Origin: an uncultured Clostridia bacterium
GTDB lineage: Bacteria; Bacillota; Clostridia; Christensenellales; Aristaeellaceae
DNA: 11,433 bases
Direction of reading: 5' to 3'
NCBI GenBank assembly: GCA_934647235.1
Contig: CAKUFG010000044.1
Span: forward strand, 1 to 11,433
Part shown: positions 6,114 to 11,433 of the stretch, in pieces
Numbering within the stretch: the stretch's first letter is position 1
Layout of the letters: each line of letters begins with the position of its first letter
Made by a program: the position numbers and the translations under genes
Notes under the pieces: model-generated
What the model saw: only the letters and a program-made list of their open reading frames with translations
Databases searched by the model: none
What the model was told of the DNA's origin: nothing

Positions 6114-6905
6114 TTATCCCTGCTTCTGCGGCTTGCGCTTTTTCAGCTCCTCGCGCAGCGCCTGCTCACGCTGGGCAAGCTCCTCGCGCATATGCTGCTG
6201 CTTGGCCTGGAAATCGGCCTTCAGCATTTGCTGGCGCTGGCGCAGGCGCTCCAGCAGGGGCTTATTATACAGCTTGGCATACGGGAAAGCGCGCAGCGTG
6301 CGGCGCACCAGCACGCCCTGGCGCAGCAGCGCATCGCGCACAGAGCGGGTGATCGTCTCGGTATCGTCGCCGCCAGTCAGCTCGGCCGTGTGGCGGATCT
6401 TGCCAAGCACGGTGGTAGAAATCACCGCGTCGGTCAGGATGATCGCCGTCAGCGCGCCGCACAGGATATCCATCGCGGTTTGCGGAAGCATGGCGAACAG
6501 CCCAAACAGGAAGGGCTTTACGCCATAAATGATGCCCAGCCCCAGCAGGCCGAAGGGAATGAGCGTGTTGGCGCATACGCGGCCGTTCAGGTTAAAGCGT
6601 TTCTGGCTGTAATCCCACCAGCGGGCGTGGAACAGCTTTTCCATCAGGTAGCTGGTCAGGTATTCAAGCGTGCCGCAGATGATCATGCCCATCAGGAAAA
6701 CCACCACGGGCGACTCCGCATAGCGGGACAGCAGCAGGGTGATCAGCACCGAGCCGAAGCCGTAAATGGGGCAGTACGGGCCAATCAGAAAGCCTCGGTT
6801 GATGAAGCGGTGAAACTGAATCAGCTTGCAGACAACCTCCATCACCCAGCCCAGCATGGCGGTGACAAAAAAGAGCAGAATGTAGTTTTCAACAAGTGCG
6901 CGCAT
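6114..6905 (-). CDS. PF06541 membrane protein (putative ABC-transporter type IV / CmpB-like)
   Basis: A 263-residue integral membrane protein. The hallmarks of the PF06541 family are clear: GFLIGPYCPIYGFG at residues 38-51, GTLEYLTSYLMEKLFHARWW at 78-97 and FNLNGRVC at 104-111. Hydrophobic segments lie at about 7-27, 45-61, 66-87, 113-138 and 141-167. A charged, Gln/Glu/Arg-rich cytoplasmic tail (about 213-263) looks like a coiled coil. AGGAGA lies just before the ATG. The family is annotated as a putative ABC permease, but no ATPase or binding protein is encoded nearby, so transport is unproven. It lies 96 bp behind the coiled-coil protein gene on the same strand with no clear terminator between them, so cotranscription is likely. 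A weak -10 (TATACT at 6945-6950, minus) could also give it its own transcript. Confidence 0.88.
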   Translation of the reverse strand: MRALVENYILLFFVTAMLGWVMEVVCKLIQFHRFINRGFLIGPYCPIYGFGSVLITLLLSRYAESPVVVFLMGMIICGTLEYLTSYLMEKLFHARWWDYSQKRFNLNGRVCANTLIPFGLLGLGIIYGVKPFLFGLFAMLPQTAMDILCGALTAIILTDAVISTTVLGKIRHTAELTGGDDTETITRSVRDALLRQGVLVRRTLRAFPYAKLYNKPLLERLRQRQQMLKADFQAKQQHMREELAQREQALREELKKRKPQKQG

Positions 6906-7001
6906 GGTTTTCTCTCCTGTTCGCAGTTCTTCTATTGTGCTTGCAGTATAGGCTCACGCGATCATTGCAGCATACGCCAGGGCAATTGCATAGCGCCCAA
7001 G

Positions 7002-7805
7002 TCAGTGCGCAAGCGCGTCGCGCATTTGCTGCACAAAGCCGGTAAAGGGCGCGAGCAGGCCGCACAGGATGGGATTGCTGCCAGCGCTTTCTCGCCAGCC
7101 GTCCACCTTTGCGGCAAAGGCGGCAAACGCCTGCTCCGCATCGGAGATGGCCTGCACGTCGGCGGTATGCTGGGCTGCGGCAGCGGCCAGCTCGGCCTCT
7201 TTATCCTGCAGCCTTGCGTTCAGCGCTTCCAGTTCGGCCTGATGCGCGGCCGCCTGCTCGTCCAGCGATTTCTGCAGCGCGTCCCGCTCGGCCTCGGCGG
7301 CCCGACGGGCGGCGGCTTCGCTTTCAGCGCGCGCGTTCGCATCGGTCAGCGTGGCGGCCTGATCATCGTTTTGCCGCTGCAGCTGCGCATTGCTGGCCTG
7401 CGCCGCATCCAGCGCCGTCTGTGCGTTGGCCGACGCAGCCTGATGCTCGTCCGCTGCCTGCCGCAGCTGCTCCAGCTGCGTATCATAAGCGGCCAGCTGC
7501 GTTCTTGCCTGGGTCAGCTCATCCGTCAGCTGATCCAGGCTGTTTTCCTTTTCCTGCATAGCGGCGCGCAGGGAGGCCAGCTCGGAATCCTTTTCCTCCG
7601 CCTGCTCCGAAAGCGCGGCCAAGCTGTCGGCGCTGGCCTGTGTCTCGGCGGTCAGGGCTTCAATTTGCGTATCCCGCTCGGCTGCCTGCGCAGTCAGGCG
7701 CGCGTTTTCATCCTGCAGGCGGCGCGTCTGCGCGTACAACAGTGCAGCTCCGGCAAGCGAAACGGCAAGCAGCAGGCATAGGATCACGCATAGGGCTTTT
7801 TTCAT
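7002..7805 (-). CDS. Membrane-anchored or exported long coiled-coil protein
   Basis: I do not recognise a named family. The 267-residue product begins with a hydrophobic segment (residues 4-24, MKK then LCVILCLLLAVSLAGAALLY) that is either a signal anchor or an uncleaved signal peptide. About 200 residues rich in Ala, Gln, Glu, Leu and Asp follow with heptad-like spacing (about 28-230), giving one long parallel coiled coil. The last 40 residues differ: VDGWRESAGSNPILCGLLAPF, then FVQQMRDALAH, a possible small globular or membrane-associating tail. The start at 7805 was chosen because AAAGGAGA precedes it at good distance and it begins at the signal segment; an in-frame ATG 45 codons upstream lies beyond the promoter. 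It probably acts as an envelope spacer or scaffold. It is divergent from a TetR regulator and upstream of the PF06541 gene. Confidence 0.85.
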   Translation of the reverse strand: MKKALCVILCLLLAVSLAGAALLYAQTRRLQDENARLTAQAAERDTQIEALTAETQASADSLAALSEQAEEKDSELASLRAAMQEKENSLDQLTDELTQARTQLAAYDTQLEQLRQAADEHQAASANAQTALDAAQASNAQLQRQNDDQAATLTDANARAESEAAARRAAEAERDALQKSLDEQAAAHQAELEALNARLQDKEAELAAAAAQHTADVQAISDAEQAFAAFAAKVDGWRESAGSNPILCGLLAPFTGFVQQMRDALAH

Positions 7806-7866
7806 AAAAGCTTCTCCTTTCGTTATGTGCGGAAATCGCGTAAATTCAAGCCAGTATGATGGCTTT

Positions 7867-7895
7867 ATCATAGTATAAACCCCGTTTTCTGTCAA
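7867..7895 (-). promoter_or_regulatory. Promoter of the coiled-coil protein gene
   Basis: On the minus strand, TTGACA (7890-7895), a 17-bp spacer and TATGAT (7867-7872) form a near-consensus promoter. Its -35 lies 9 bp from the -35 of the divergent TetR promoter. Confidence 0.85.
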
Positions 7896-7907
7896 GCAAA
7901 ACGCTTG
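7893..7907. promoter_or_regulatory. Candidate TetR operator across both divergent -35 boxes
   Basis: The inverted repeat CAAGC-N5-GCTTG covers the end of the minus-strand -35 and the start of the plus-strand -35. A protein bound here would block both promoters. The half-sites are only 5 bp, so the assignment rests mainly on position and on the adjacent TetR gene. Confidence 0.45.
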
Positions 7908-7933
7908 CCGCAGCTGTAAAAGCATGGTATAAT
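7905..7933 (+). promoter_or_regulatory. Promoter of the TetR-family gene
   Basis: The -35 TTGCCG (7905-7910), a 17-bp spacer and a perfect -10 TATAAT (7928-7933) with an extended TGG before it. The promoter for the PHP gene at 8690 has the same layout. Confidence 0.82.
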
Positions 7934-7969
7934 AAAGCATATGTAAATCATTGGGAATGGGGGATGTTT

Positions 7970-8656
7970 ATGCCTCGCCGCTATGACAGCGCGGCCGCCA
8001 AGCGTCGTATTCTGTCCGTGTGCGTTCGTCTCTTCATTGAAAACGGCTATCGCGGCACGCACATGGCCGATATCATCCACGCTGCCGACGTATCCTCCAG
8101 CACCTTCCAGAACATCTTCCACAGCAAGGACGGCGTGCTGATGGAGCTGGTGCAGTTCATGTTTGAAAACCAGTTTGCCCTGGCCAACAGCCTGGCGTCG
8201 GAGCAGCCCTCCCCGCCGCTGCTGTACGCCATTGAAACCTCCCTGCAGCTCGCACTGGCTGAAATCAACGAGAACCTGCGCGAGATCTATGTGGAAGCCT
8301 ATACCCTGCCCAAAACTGCCGAGTATATCCGCCGCCAGACGGCCGCCGAGCTGCAGCGGCTGTTTTCCGCTTATCTGCCCGGCTGCGGCGCGCGCGATTT
8401 TTACGAATTGGAGGTCGGCTCCGCCGGCATCATGCGCGCCTATATGGCCCAGCCCTGCGGGCCGGATTTTCCCTTGGAACGCAAGCTTTCCCGCTTTCTG
8501 CGCATGAGCATGAGCGTTTACGCCGTGCCCGAGGCGGAGCAGCAGAAAGTGCTTGCGCGCATCGCCCAGCTGAACATCCGCGCTCTGGCCATGCGCGCCA
8601 TGCAGGCGCTGTTTGAAGCGCTGGCCATGAAGTACGATTTTCAGCTGGACGTTTGA
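7970..8656 (+). CDS. TetR/AcrR-family transcriptional regulator
   Basis: A 228-residue protein with the classic TetR N-terminal domain: AKRRILSVCVRLFIENGYRG, then a helix-turn-helix (HMADIIHAADVSSSTFQNIF) and SKDGVLMEL (residues about 10-60). The C-terminal ligand and dimer domain (about 70-228) is all-helical and not recognisable by eye. The ATG at 7970 is preferred because GGGGGA ends 5 bp before it; an ATG two codons earlier (7964) directly abuts that G-run and is the alternative. The gene is divergent from the coiled-coil protein gene, and a small inverted repeat overlaps both -35 boxes. The natural inference is that it represses itself and the divergent coiled-coil/PF06541 pair. The effector ligand is unknown. 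Confidence 0.92.
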   Translation: MPRRYDSAAAKRRILSVCVRLFIENGYRGTHMADIIHAADVSSSTFQNIFHSKDGVLMELVQFMFENQFALANSLASEQPSPPLLYAIETSLQLALAEINENLREIYVEAYTLPKTAEYIRRQTAAELQRLFSAYLPGCGARDFYELEVGSAGIMRAYMAQPCGPDFPLERKLSRFLRMSMSVYAVPEAEQQKVLARIAQLNIRALAMRAMQALFEALAMKYDFQLDV

Positions 8657-8689
8657 CATGCAAGGCTGAAATTTCGTCTGCCCGCCGCA

Positions 8690-8718
8690 TTGCCTTTTTA
8701 TGCCTCCTATGGTACAAT
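8690..8718 (+). promoter_or_regulatory. Promoter of the PHP-domain gene
   Basis: The -35 TTGCCT (8690-8695), 17-bp spacer and -10 TACAAT (8713-8718) with an extended TGG. It separates this gene from the TetR gene, which ends 34 bp upstream. Confidence 0.75.
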
Positions 8719-8761
8719 GAGCGCGATTCAATTCGTTATCATACCAAAGGAGGCTTTTATT

Positions 8762-9700
8762 ATGCTTCGACAAGCGGCTTTTGAGGGCGAAAACGCCCTG
8801 CTCAAGGGCGGTCTGCACTGCCATACTACCCGTTCGGACGGCAAAGGTACCCCCGAGGAAGTAATCGCCATGCATGCGCAGCACGGCTATGATTTTCTGG
8901 CGCTGACCGACCACCGCACCTATAACTACAAGGATTATCTGCCTGAAAGCGGCGTGCTGATCCTCCCCGGCATGGAGTTTGACCGCAATATCACCAATCA
9001 TCACCGCGTGCACTGCTTCCACACCGTATGGATCGGCCCCGAAAAGCCCGAAAACCCCTACGAGCAGGATCAGCCCTTCCAGCGCGGCTATGTGCAGGAT
9101 CAGTATGAGTTCCAGCACTTCCTGGACGAGGCGCACCGCAGCAAGCAGCTGACCATCTATTGCCATCCCCAGTGGAGCGGCACCTTCGCGCGCGAATTTG
9201 AGCGCCTGCAGGGCAACTTCGCCATGGAGCTGTGGAACAGCGGCTGCGTGATGGAGGACGGCGTGGACTTCAACAACGGCCCCATCTGGGATGAGCTGCT
9301 GTGCCAGGGCAAGCGCATCTTCGGCGTGGCCACGGACGACGGCCACAAGATGGAACAGCACTGCCGCGGCTGGGTGCGCGTCAACGCGCAGAAGAAAGTG
9401 AACGACATCCTGCGCGCGCTGCGCGAGGGCGCGTTCTACGCCTCCACCGGCCCGGAAATTTACGATTTCTATATCGACGACAACAAGATCGCCCATGTCA
9501 AGTGCTCCCCCTGCGCGACGGTCAAGTTCTTCTGCTCCCGCGTGACCAAGCTGCTGCGCAGCGAGGACGGCTCCCCCATCACCGAAATGGCCATGGAATG
9601 CCCCGTGCGGGACGATCTGTTCTACCTGCGCGTGGAGGTAACGGATGCAGACGGTCACGTCGCCTGGTCCAACCCGATCTTCCTGGAGGAAATGAAATAA
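8762..9700 (+). CDS. PHP-domain metal-dependent phosphoesterase
   Basis: A 312-residue protein of the polymerase-and-histidinol-phosphatase (PHP) superfamily. The metal-binding motifs are in order: HxH at residues 19 and 21 (GLHCHTTRSDG, with Asp26), TDH at 49-51, Glu72 in GMEF, His84, His135 in CHPQW, and Asp192 and His195 in ATDDGH. These would bind a two- or three-metal cluster (Zn, Mn or Fe) that hydrolyses phosphoesters. The C-terminal part (about 230-312, FYASTGPEIYDF onward) resembles the accessory domain of stand-alone PHP hydrolases. AAAGGAGG lies 8 bp before the ATG. An upstream in-frame ATG at 8690 lies within the promoter and is not used. It has its own promoter and terminator, so it is a single-gene unit. 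There is no signal peptide, so it is cytoplasmic. The substrate is unknown; nucleotide or sugar phosphates are possible. Confidence 0.93.
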   Translation: MLRQAAFEGENALLKGGLHCHTTRSDGKGTPEEVIAMHAQHGYDFLALTDHRTYNYKDYLPESGVLILPGMEFDRNITNHHRVHCFHTVWIGPEKPENPYEQDQPFQRGYVQDQYEFQHFLDEAHRSKQLTIYCHPQWSGTFAREFERLQGNFAMELWNSGCVMEDGVDFNNGPIWDELLCQGKRIFGVATDDGHKMEQHCRGWVRVNAQKKVNDILRALREGAFYASTGPEIYDFYIDDNKIAHVKCSPCATVKFFCSRVTKLLRSEDGSPITEMAMECPVRDDLFYLRVEVTDADGHVAWSNPIFLEEMK

Positions 9701-9715
9701 GCCCCTGTACACAGC

Positions 9716-9755
9716 AAAACGGCGCGGAGATGATATCCATCCCCGCGCTGTTTTT
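9716..9755 (+). terminator. Intrinsic terminator of the PHP gene
   Basis: A 12-bp stem AAAACGGCGCGG/CCGCGCTGTTTT (9716-9727 with 9743-9754, one G-T pair) is extended inward by GATG/CATC and followed by TTTTT. The A-run on the 5' side gives a short T-run on the opposite strand too, so it may also stop the minus-strand gene ending at 9814. Confidence 0.9.
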
Positions 9756-9813
9756 GCCTATCAAAAAGCACAGCTAACTTAGCCGAGAAGTAAAGAAGGG
9801 GCGCAGCTCCTGC

Positions 9814-10038
9814 TTATTTTCCAAACAGGCCCTTCACGCCGTCCAGGATGCCCTTTACGTCGTCCACCTTGATCTTGGCCTTTACGCCCTCAACCACCTT
9901 TTCGATCATCTCGTCGGGCAGGTCGATATCCAGCAGCTTTTCCACCGTCTTGATCGGCTCGCTCTGGAAGGAGGCCAGCAGCGTTTTATCGCTTTGCAGC
10001 TTCTTTACAATTTCTTCAATCTTGGCTTTGATATCCAT
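9814..10038 (-). CDS. 74-residue helical protein resembling Nif11/nitrile-hydratase-type leader peptides
   Basis: A small charged, helical protein: MDIKAKIEEIVKKLQSD, then LLASFQSEPIKTVEKLLDID, LPDEMIEKVVEGVKAKI and a Gly/Lys-rich end VKGILDGVKGLFGK. AAAGGAAG lies upstream of the ATG at a usable distance. The middle (residues 24-50: F, EP, a helix, LP, then VVEG) recalls the FxxxP...LP...VVE pattern of Nif11 and nitrile-hydratase-type leader peptides (NHLP), which guide RiPP-modifying enzymes. Unlike those precursors it has no double-Gly cut site followed by a Cys/Ser/Thr-rich core, and no modification or export enzyme is encoded nearby. It may therefore be a stand-alone cytoplasmic protein sharing the fold. 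The gene looks real because of its good start signal, promoter and natural composition; the function is unknown. Confidence 0.8.
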   Translation of the reverse strand: MDIKAKIEEIVKKLQSDKTLLASFQSEPIKTVEKLLDIDLPDEMIEKVVEGVKAKIKVDDVKGILDGVKGLFGK

Positions 10039-10071
10039 GAATCCTGCTTCCTTTCTGTATGGGGTACGTTT

Positions 10072-10099
10072 ATGATACTGCAAACGGCGAAAAAAACAA
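10072..10099 (-). promoter_or_regulatory. Possible promoter of the 74-residue protein gene
   Basis: On the minus strand TTGTTT (10094-10099), a 16-bp spacer and TATCAT (10072-10077) lie about 35 bp before the start codon. The -35 is only a partial match. Confidence 0.45.
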
Positions 10100-10186
10100 G
10101 TGAAAAGATGGAACCTTCCGCGCGTCCGTCCGTTTAATAAAGCGAAGGGGCTGAACCCTTCAAATAAAAGAAAGAGGATTAGAAAT

Positions 10187-10879
10187 ATGAAAAAGACACT
10201 GATCATGCTGCTGTGCCTGCTTGCCGCGCTGTGCCTGGCCGTGCCTGCCCTGGGCGAGGGCGTATCCCGCACTGTTACCGTATCCGGCTCGGCCAATATC
10301 TCCCTGGCCGCCGATACCGCCACGCTGCGCATCGGCGTAAGCACTGTACGCGATACCGTCGCCGAGGCGCAGAGCGAAAACAACGAGATCATGCAGCGCG
10401 TCATCGCCGCCATCCTGGGCCAGAACGTGGCGCAGGAGAATGTTGTCACCTCTGACTTTTCCGTGTACACCGAGCGCGATTACAGCGATGATTCCGCCCC
10501 CGTGCGCTATCATGTGGACAACACGCTCTACGTCACCGTGCGTGCGCTGGACACCGTGGGCGATGTGATCGACGCGGCCACCGCCGCGGGCGCAAACCAG
10601 ATGTACGGCCTCACATTCAGCAGCACCGGCGAAGCCGCCGCCTACGAAAAAGCCCTGCGCCGCGCCTGTGAGGACGCCGCCGCCAAGGCCGCCCTGCTGG
10701 CCGAGGCCGCCGGGCAGACGCTGGGCGATGTGGTATCCATCGACGCTTCCAACAGCTATGGCGGCGACTATGGCATCGCCAACACCTATGCCATGGACGC
10801 GCGCAGCGCCAAGACAGCCATCGTGTCGGGCGACGTAACGGTATCCGCCAGCGTGACGGTTGTATTTGCCATGAACTAA
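10187..10879 (+). CDS. Secreted SIMPL-domain (DUF541) protein
   Basis: A 230-residue protein. Residues 1 to about 23 are a signal peptide (MKKTLIMLLCLLAALCLAVP, then ALG). The mature part matches the SIMPL/DUF541 family (PF04402): it begins with RTVTVSGSANISLAADTATL, continues with VAEAQSENNEIMQRVI and VVTSDFSVY, and ends with VTVSASVTVVFAMN. The length is normal for the family. AGAGGA lies 8 bp before the ATG; an in-frame ATG at 10100 is rejected because it has no ribosome binding site and would hide the signal peptide. A small hairpin, GAAGGG/CCCTTC (10144-10161), lies in the leader; no convincing promoter was found. Family members (BP26, YggE) are exported oligomeric proteins linked to oxidative or envelope stress, but the mechanism is unclear. 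It is divergent from the 74-residue protein gene. Confidence 0.92.
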   Translation: MKKTLIMLLCLLAALCLAVPALGEGVSRTVTVSGSANISLAADTATLRIGVSTVRDTVAEAQSENNEIMQRVIAAILGQNVAQENVVTSDFSVYTERDYSDDSAPVRYHVDNTLYVTVRALDTVGDVIDAATAAGANQMYGLTFSSTGEAAAYEKALRRACEDAAAKAALLAEAAGQTLGDVVSIDASNSYGGDYGIANTYAMDARSAKTAIVSGDVTVSASVTVVFAMN

Positions 10880-10892
10880 ACAAAACGCGCTG

Positions 10893-10939
10893 AAAAGCCG
10901 GCTGCTTTCCCTTTCTTGGGTGAAAGCAGCCGGTTTTTT
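10893..10939. terminator. Very strong terminator after the SIMPL gene, potentially bidirectional
   Basis: A perfect 12-bp stem CCGGCTGCTTTC/GAAAGCAGCCGG (10898-10909 with 10922-10933) is extended inward by CCC/GGG and outward by AAAAG/TTTTT-type pairs, and ends in TTTTTT. It starts 14 bp after the stop codon. The A-run at 10893-10896 gives a short T-run on the opposite strand. Confidence 0.93.
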
Positions 10940-10961
10940 CGTTGGCAAAATTGGCGGTCTG

Positions 10962-11017
10962 GCGGGAAGGGAAGAACGTTACTTTCTTCAGTGAAGAAAG
11001 TAACGTTCTCCTCCCGC
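10962..11017. repeat. Long near-perfect palindrome (56-nt hairpin)
   Basis: The core is 17 bp of perfect inverted repeat (10974-10990 with 10992-11008) around one central base, starting GAACGTTACTTTCTTCA. It continues outward through A-T at 10973/11009, AGG/CCT and GCGGG/CCCGC, with small bulges. It lies between two convergent 3' ends, beyond one terminator and before another, and has no T-tail of its own. It is probably a repetitive extragenic palindrome or MITE-like element; this is inference, since only one copy lies in the window. Confidence 0.75.
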
Positions 11018-11056
11018 GTCCCATCTCCCCGTTTCGTCCATAAGCGCAGGTGCGCA

Positions 11057-11086
11057 AACAAAAGCCCTCTCCCGCAGGAGAAGGCT
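11057..11086 (-). terminator. Terminator of the zinc-ribbon protein gene
   Basis: On the minus strand the stem AGCC-TTCTCC with GGAGA-GGCT (11063-11072 with 11077-11086, one mismatch) is followed by TTTGTTTG. It begins about 60 bp after the stop codon of the minus-strand gene. The interval 11087-11148 between them holds nothing else I can identify. Confidence 0.75.
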
Positions 11087-11148
11087 GATAGAAAGCTTGA
11101 TCGCTTCAGCGCTGCTCATGTTTCCGCGCCGCCGCAATTGGATCAAAG

Positions 11149-11433
11149 TTATCGGACCACCAGCACGGGCGTTTCGCTCTGGGCGAAGGCGATCACATGG
11201 CTATCGCCGTTGGGCAGGATGACCGTGGCGGGGACGTAGGGGCGGCTGAGCTTGCCGCTGCGGACGAAGCAGATGGTAAGCAGGCCGTCGCGCTGGCGGA
11301 CCATCAGTTCTCCCGGCGGGACACGATCGGCAGCGACCTTTGCGCCCTCGATGCGTGCCAGCCGCGTGCCGTCGGAGGCTCCGCCGCAGATGGGGCAGAA
11401 GGTGATATCGCCTGCTTCAAGCTGTGTGCAGGC
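11149..11433 (-). CDS. Zinc-ribbon protein, C-terminal 94 residues (partial, start outside the window)
   Basis: An open frame enters from the right edge on the minus strand and ends at TAA (11149-11151). The visible 94 residues start ACTQLEAGDITFCPICGG, with a CxxC knuckle (CPIC) and another Cys 11 residues earlier. This suggests a zinc ribbon whose first CxxC lies at or beyond the edge. A likely all-beta region follows, containing LMVRQRDGLLTICFVRSGKL, then RPYVPATVILPNGDSHVIAF and ETPVLVVR at the end. I cannot name the family. The reading frame, codon use and the terminator downstream make it a real gene end. It converges on the SIMPL gene. Confidence 0.75.
   Translation of the reverse strand, partial: ACTQLEAGDITFCPICGGASDGTRLARIEGAKVAADRVPPGELMVRQRDGLLTICFVRSGKLSRPYVPATVILPNGDSHVIAFAQSETPVLVVR

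Noticed and set aside
6192..7781. A 529-codon plus-strand open frame opposite the PF06541 and coiled-coil genes
   Set aside because: It spans two genes and their intergenic region in antisense, has biased composition, and conflicts with strong minus-strand start signals.
8653..8658. TTGACA at the end of the TetR gene as a PHP promoter
   Set aside because: No -10 at the proper spacing; the TTGCCT/TACAAT pair at 8690-8718 fits better.
7892..9712. A 606-codon open frame on the minus strand across the TetR and PHP genes
   Set aside because: It overlaps two well-supported genes with clear motifs, promoters and ribosome binding sites. Its product is low-complexity His/Gly/Ala/Val sequence typical of antisense reading in GC-rich DNA.

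Overview
The window looks like a piece of chromosome from a GC-rich Firmicute of the Clostridia type (Bacillota), perhaps a gut lineage such as Christensenellales or Oscillospirales. The phylum call rests on several things seen together: near-perfect Shine-Dalgarno sites (AGGAGG and AAAGGAGG), sigma-A promoters with TTGACA or TTGCC and 17-bp spacers, intrinsic terminators ending in T-runs, and a gene set typical of Clostridia (PF06541 'ABC-transporter type IV' membrane protein, XRE-membrane regulator plus DUF4097, LacI regulator plus sugar-binding protein). The order-level guess is inference. No phage, transposon or CRISPR sequence is visible.

Layout: (1) 18-94, a tRNA-Pro(UGG) on the minus strand with its own promoter. 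(2) 244-2755, a carbohydrate-uptake remnant: a LacI-family regulator behind a promoter and a tandem operator, then a solute-binding protein gene broken by a one-base frameshift and an in-frame TAG, then a terminator. No permease genes follow. (3) 2804-6100, an operon: a consensus promoter, a long structured leader, a membrane-anchored XRE regulator with six transmembrane segments, a secreted DUF4097 beta-solenoid protein, and a double-GNAT acetyltransferase that overlaps it by 4 bp. It ends at a bidirectional terminator shared with the facing genes. (4) 6114-7933, a minus-strand pair (an exported or membrane-anchored coiled-coil protein, then a PF06541 membrane protein) transcribed away from a TetR regulator. 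The two promoters sit back to back with a small inverted repeat across both -35 boxes. (5) 8690-9755, a self-contained PHP-domain metal-dependent phosphoesterase gene with its own promoter and terminator. (6) 9814-10939, two divergent small units: a 74-residue helical protein resembling Nif11/nitrile-hydratase-type leader peptides (minus), and a secreted SIMPL/DUF541 protein (plus). (7) 10893-11433, three successive hairpins, one of them a very long near-perfect palindrome, and the 3' end of a zinc-ribbon protein gene (minus) that runs off the window.

Most of the gene pairs suggest cell-envelope or environment sensing: a membrane-bound regulator with a secreted beta-solenoid, and a TetR regulator facing a coiled-coil envelope protein. 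The best candidates for something undescribed are the XRE-6TM/DUF4097/GNAT-GNAT operon with its structured leader, and the orphan leader-peptide-like 74-residue protein. Neither can be called a proven new system from sequence alone.
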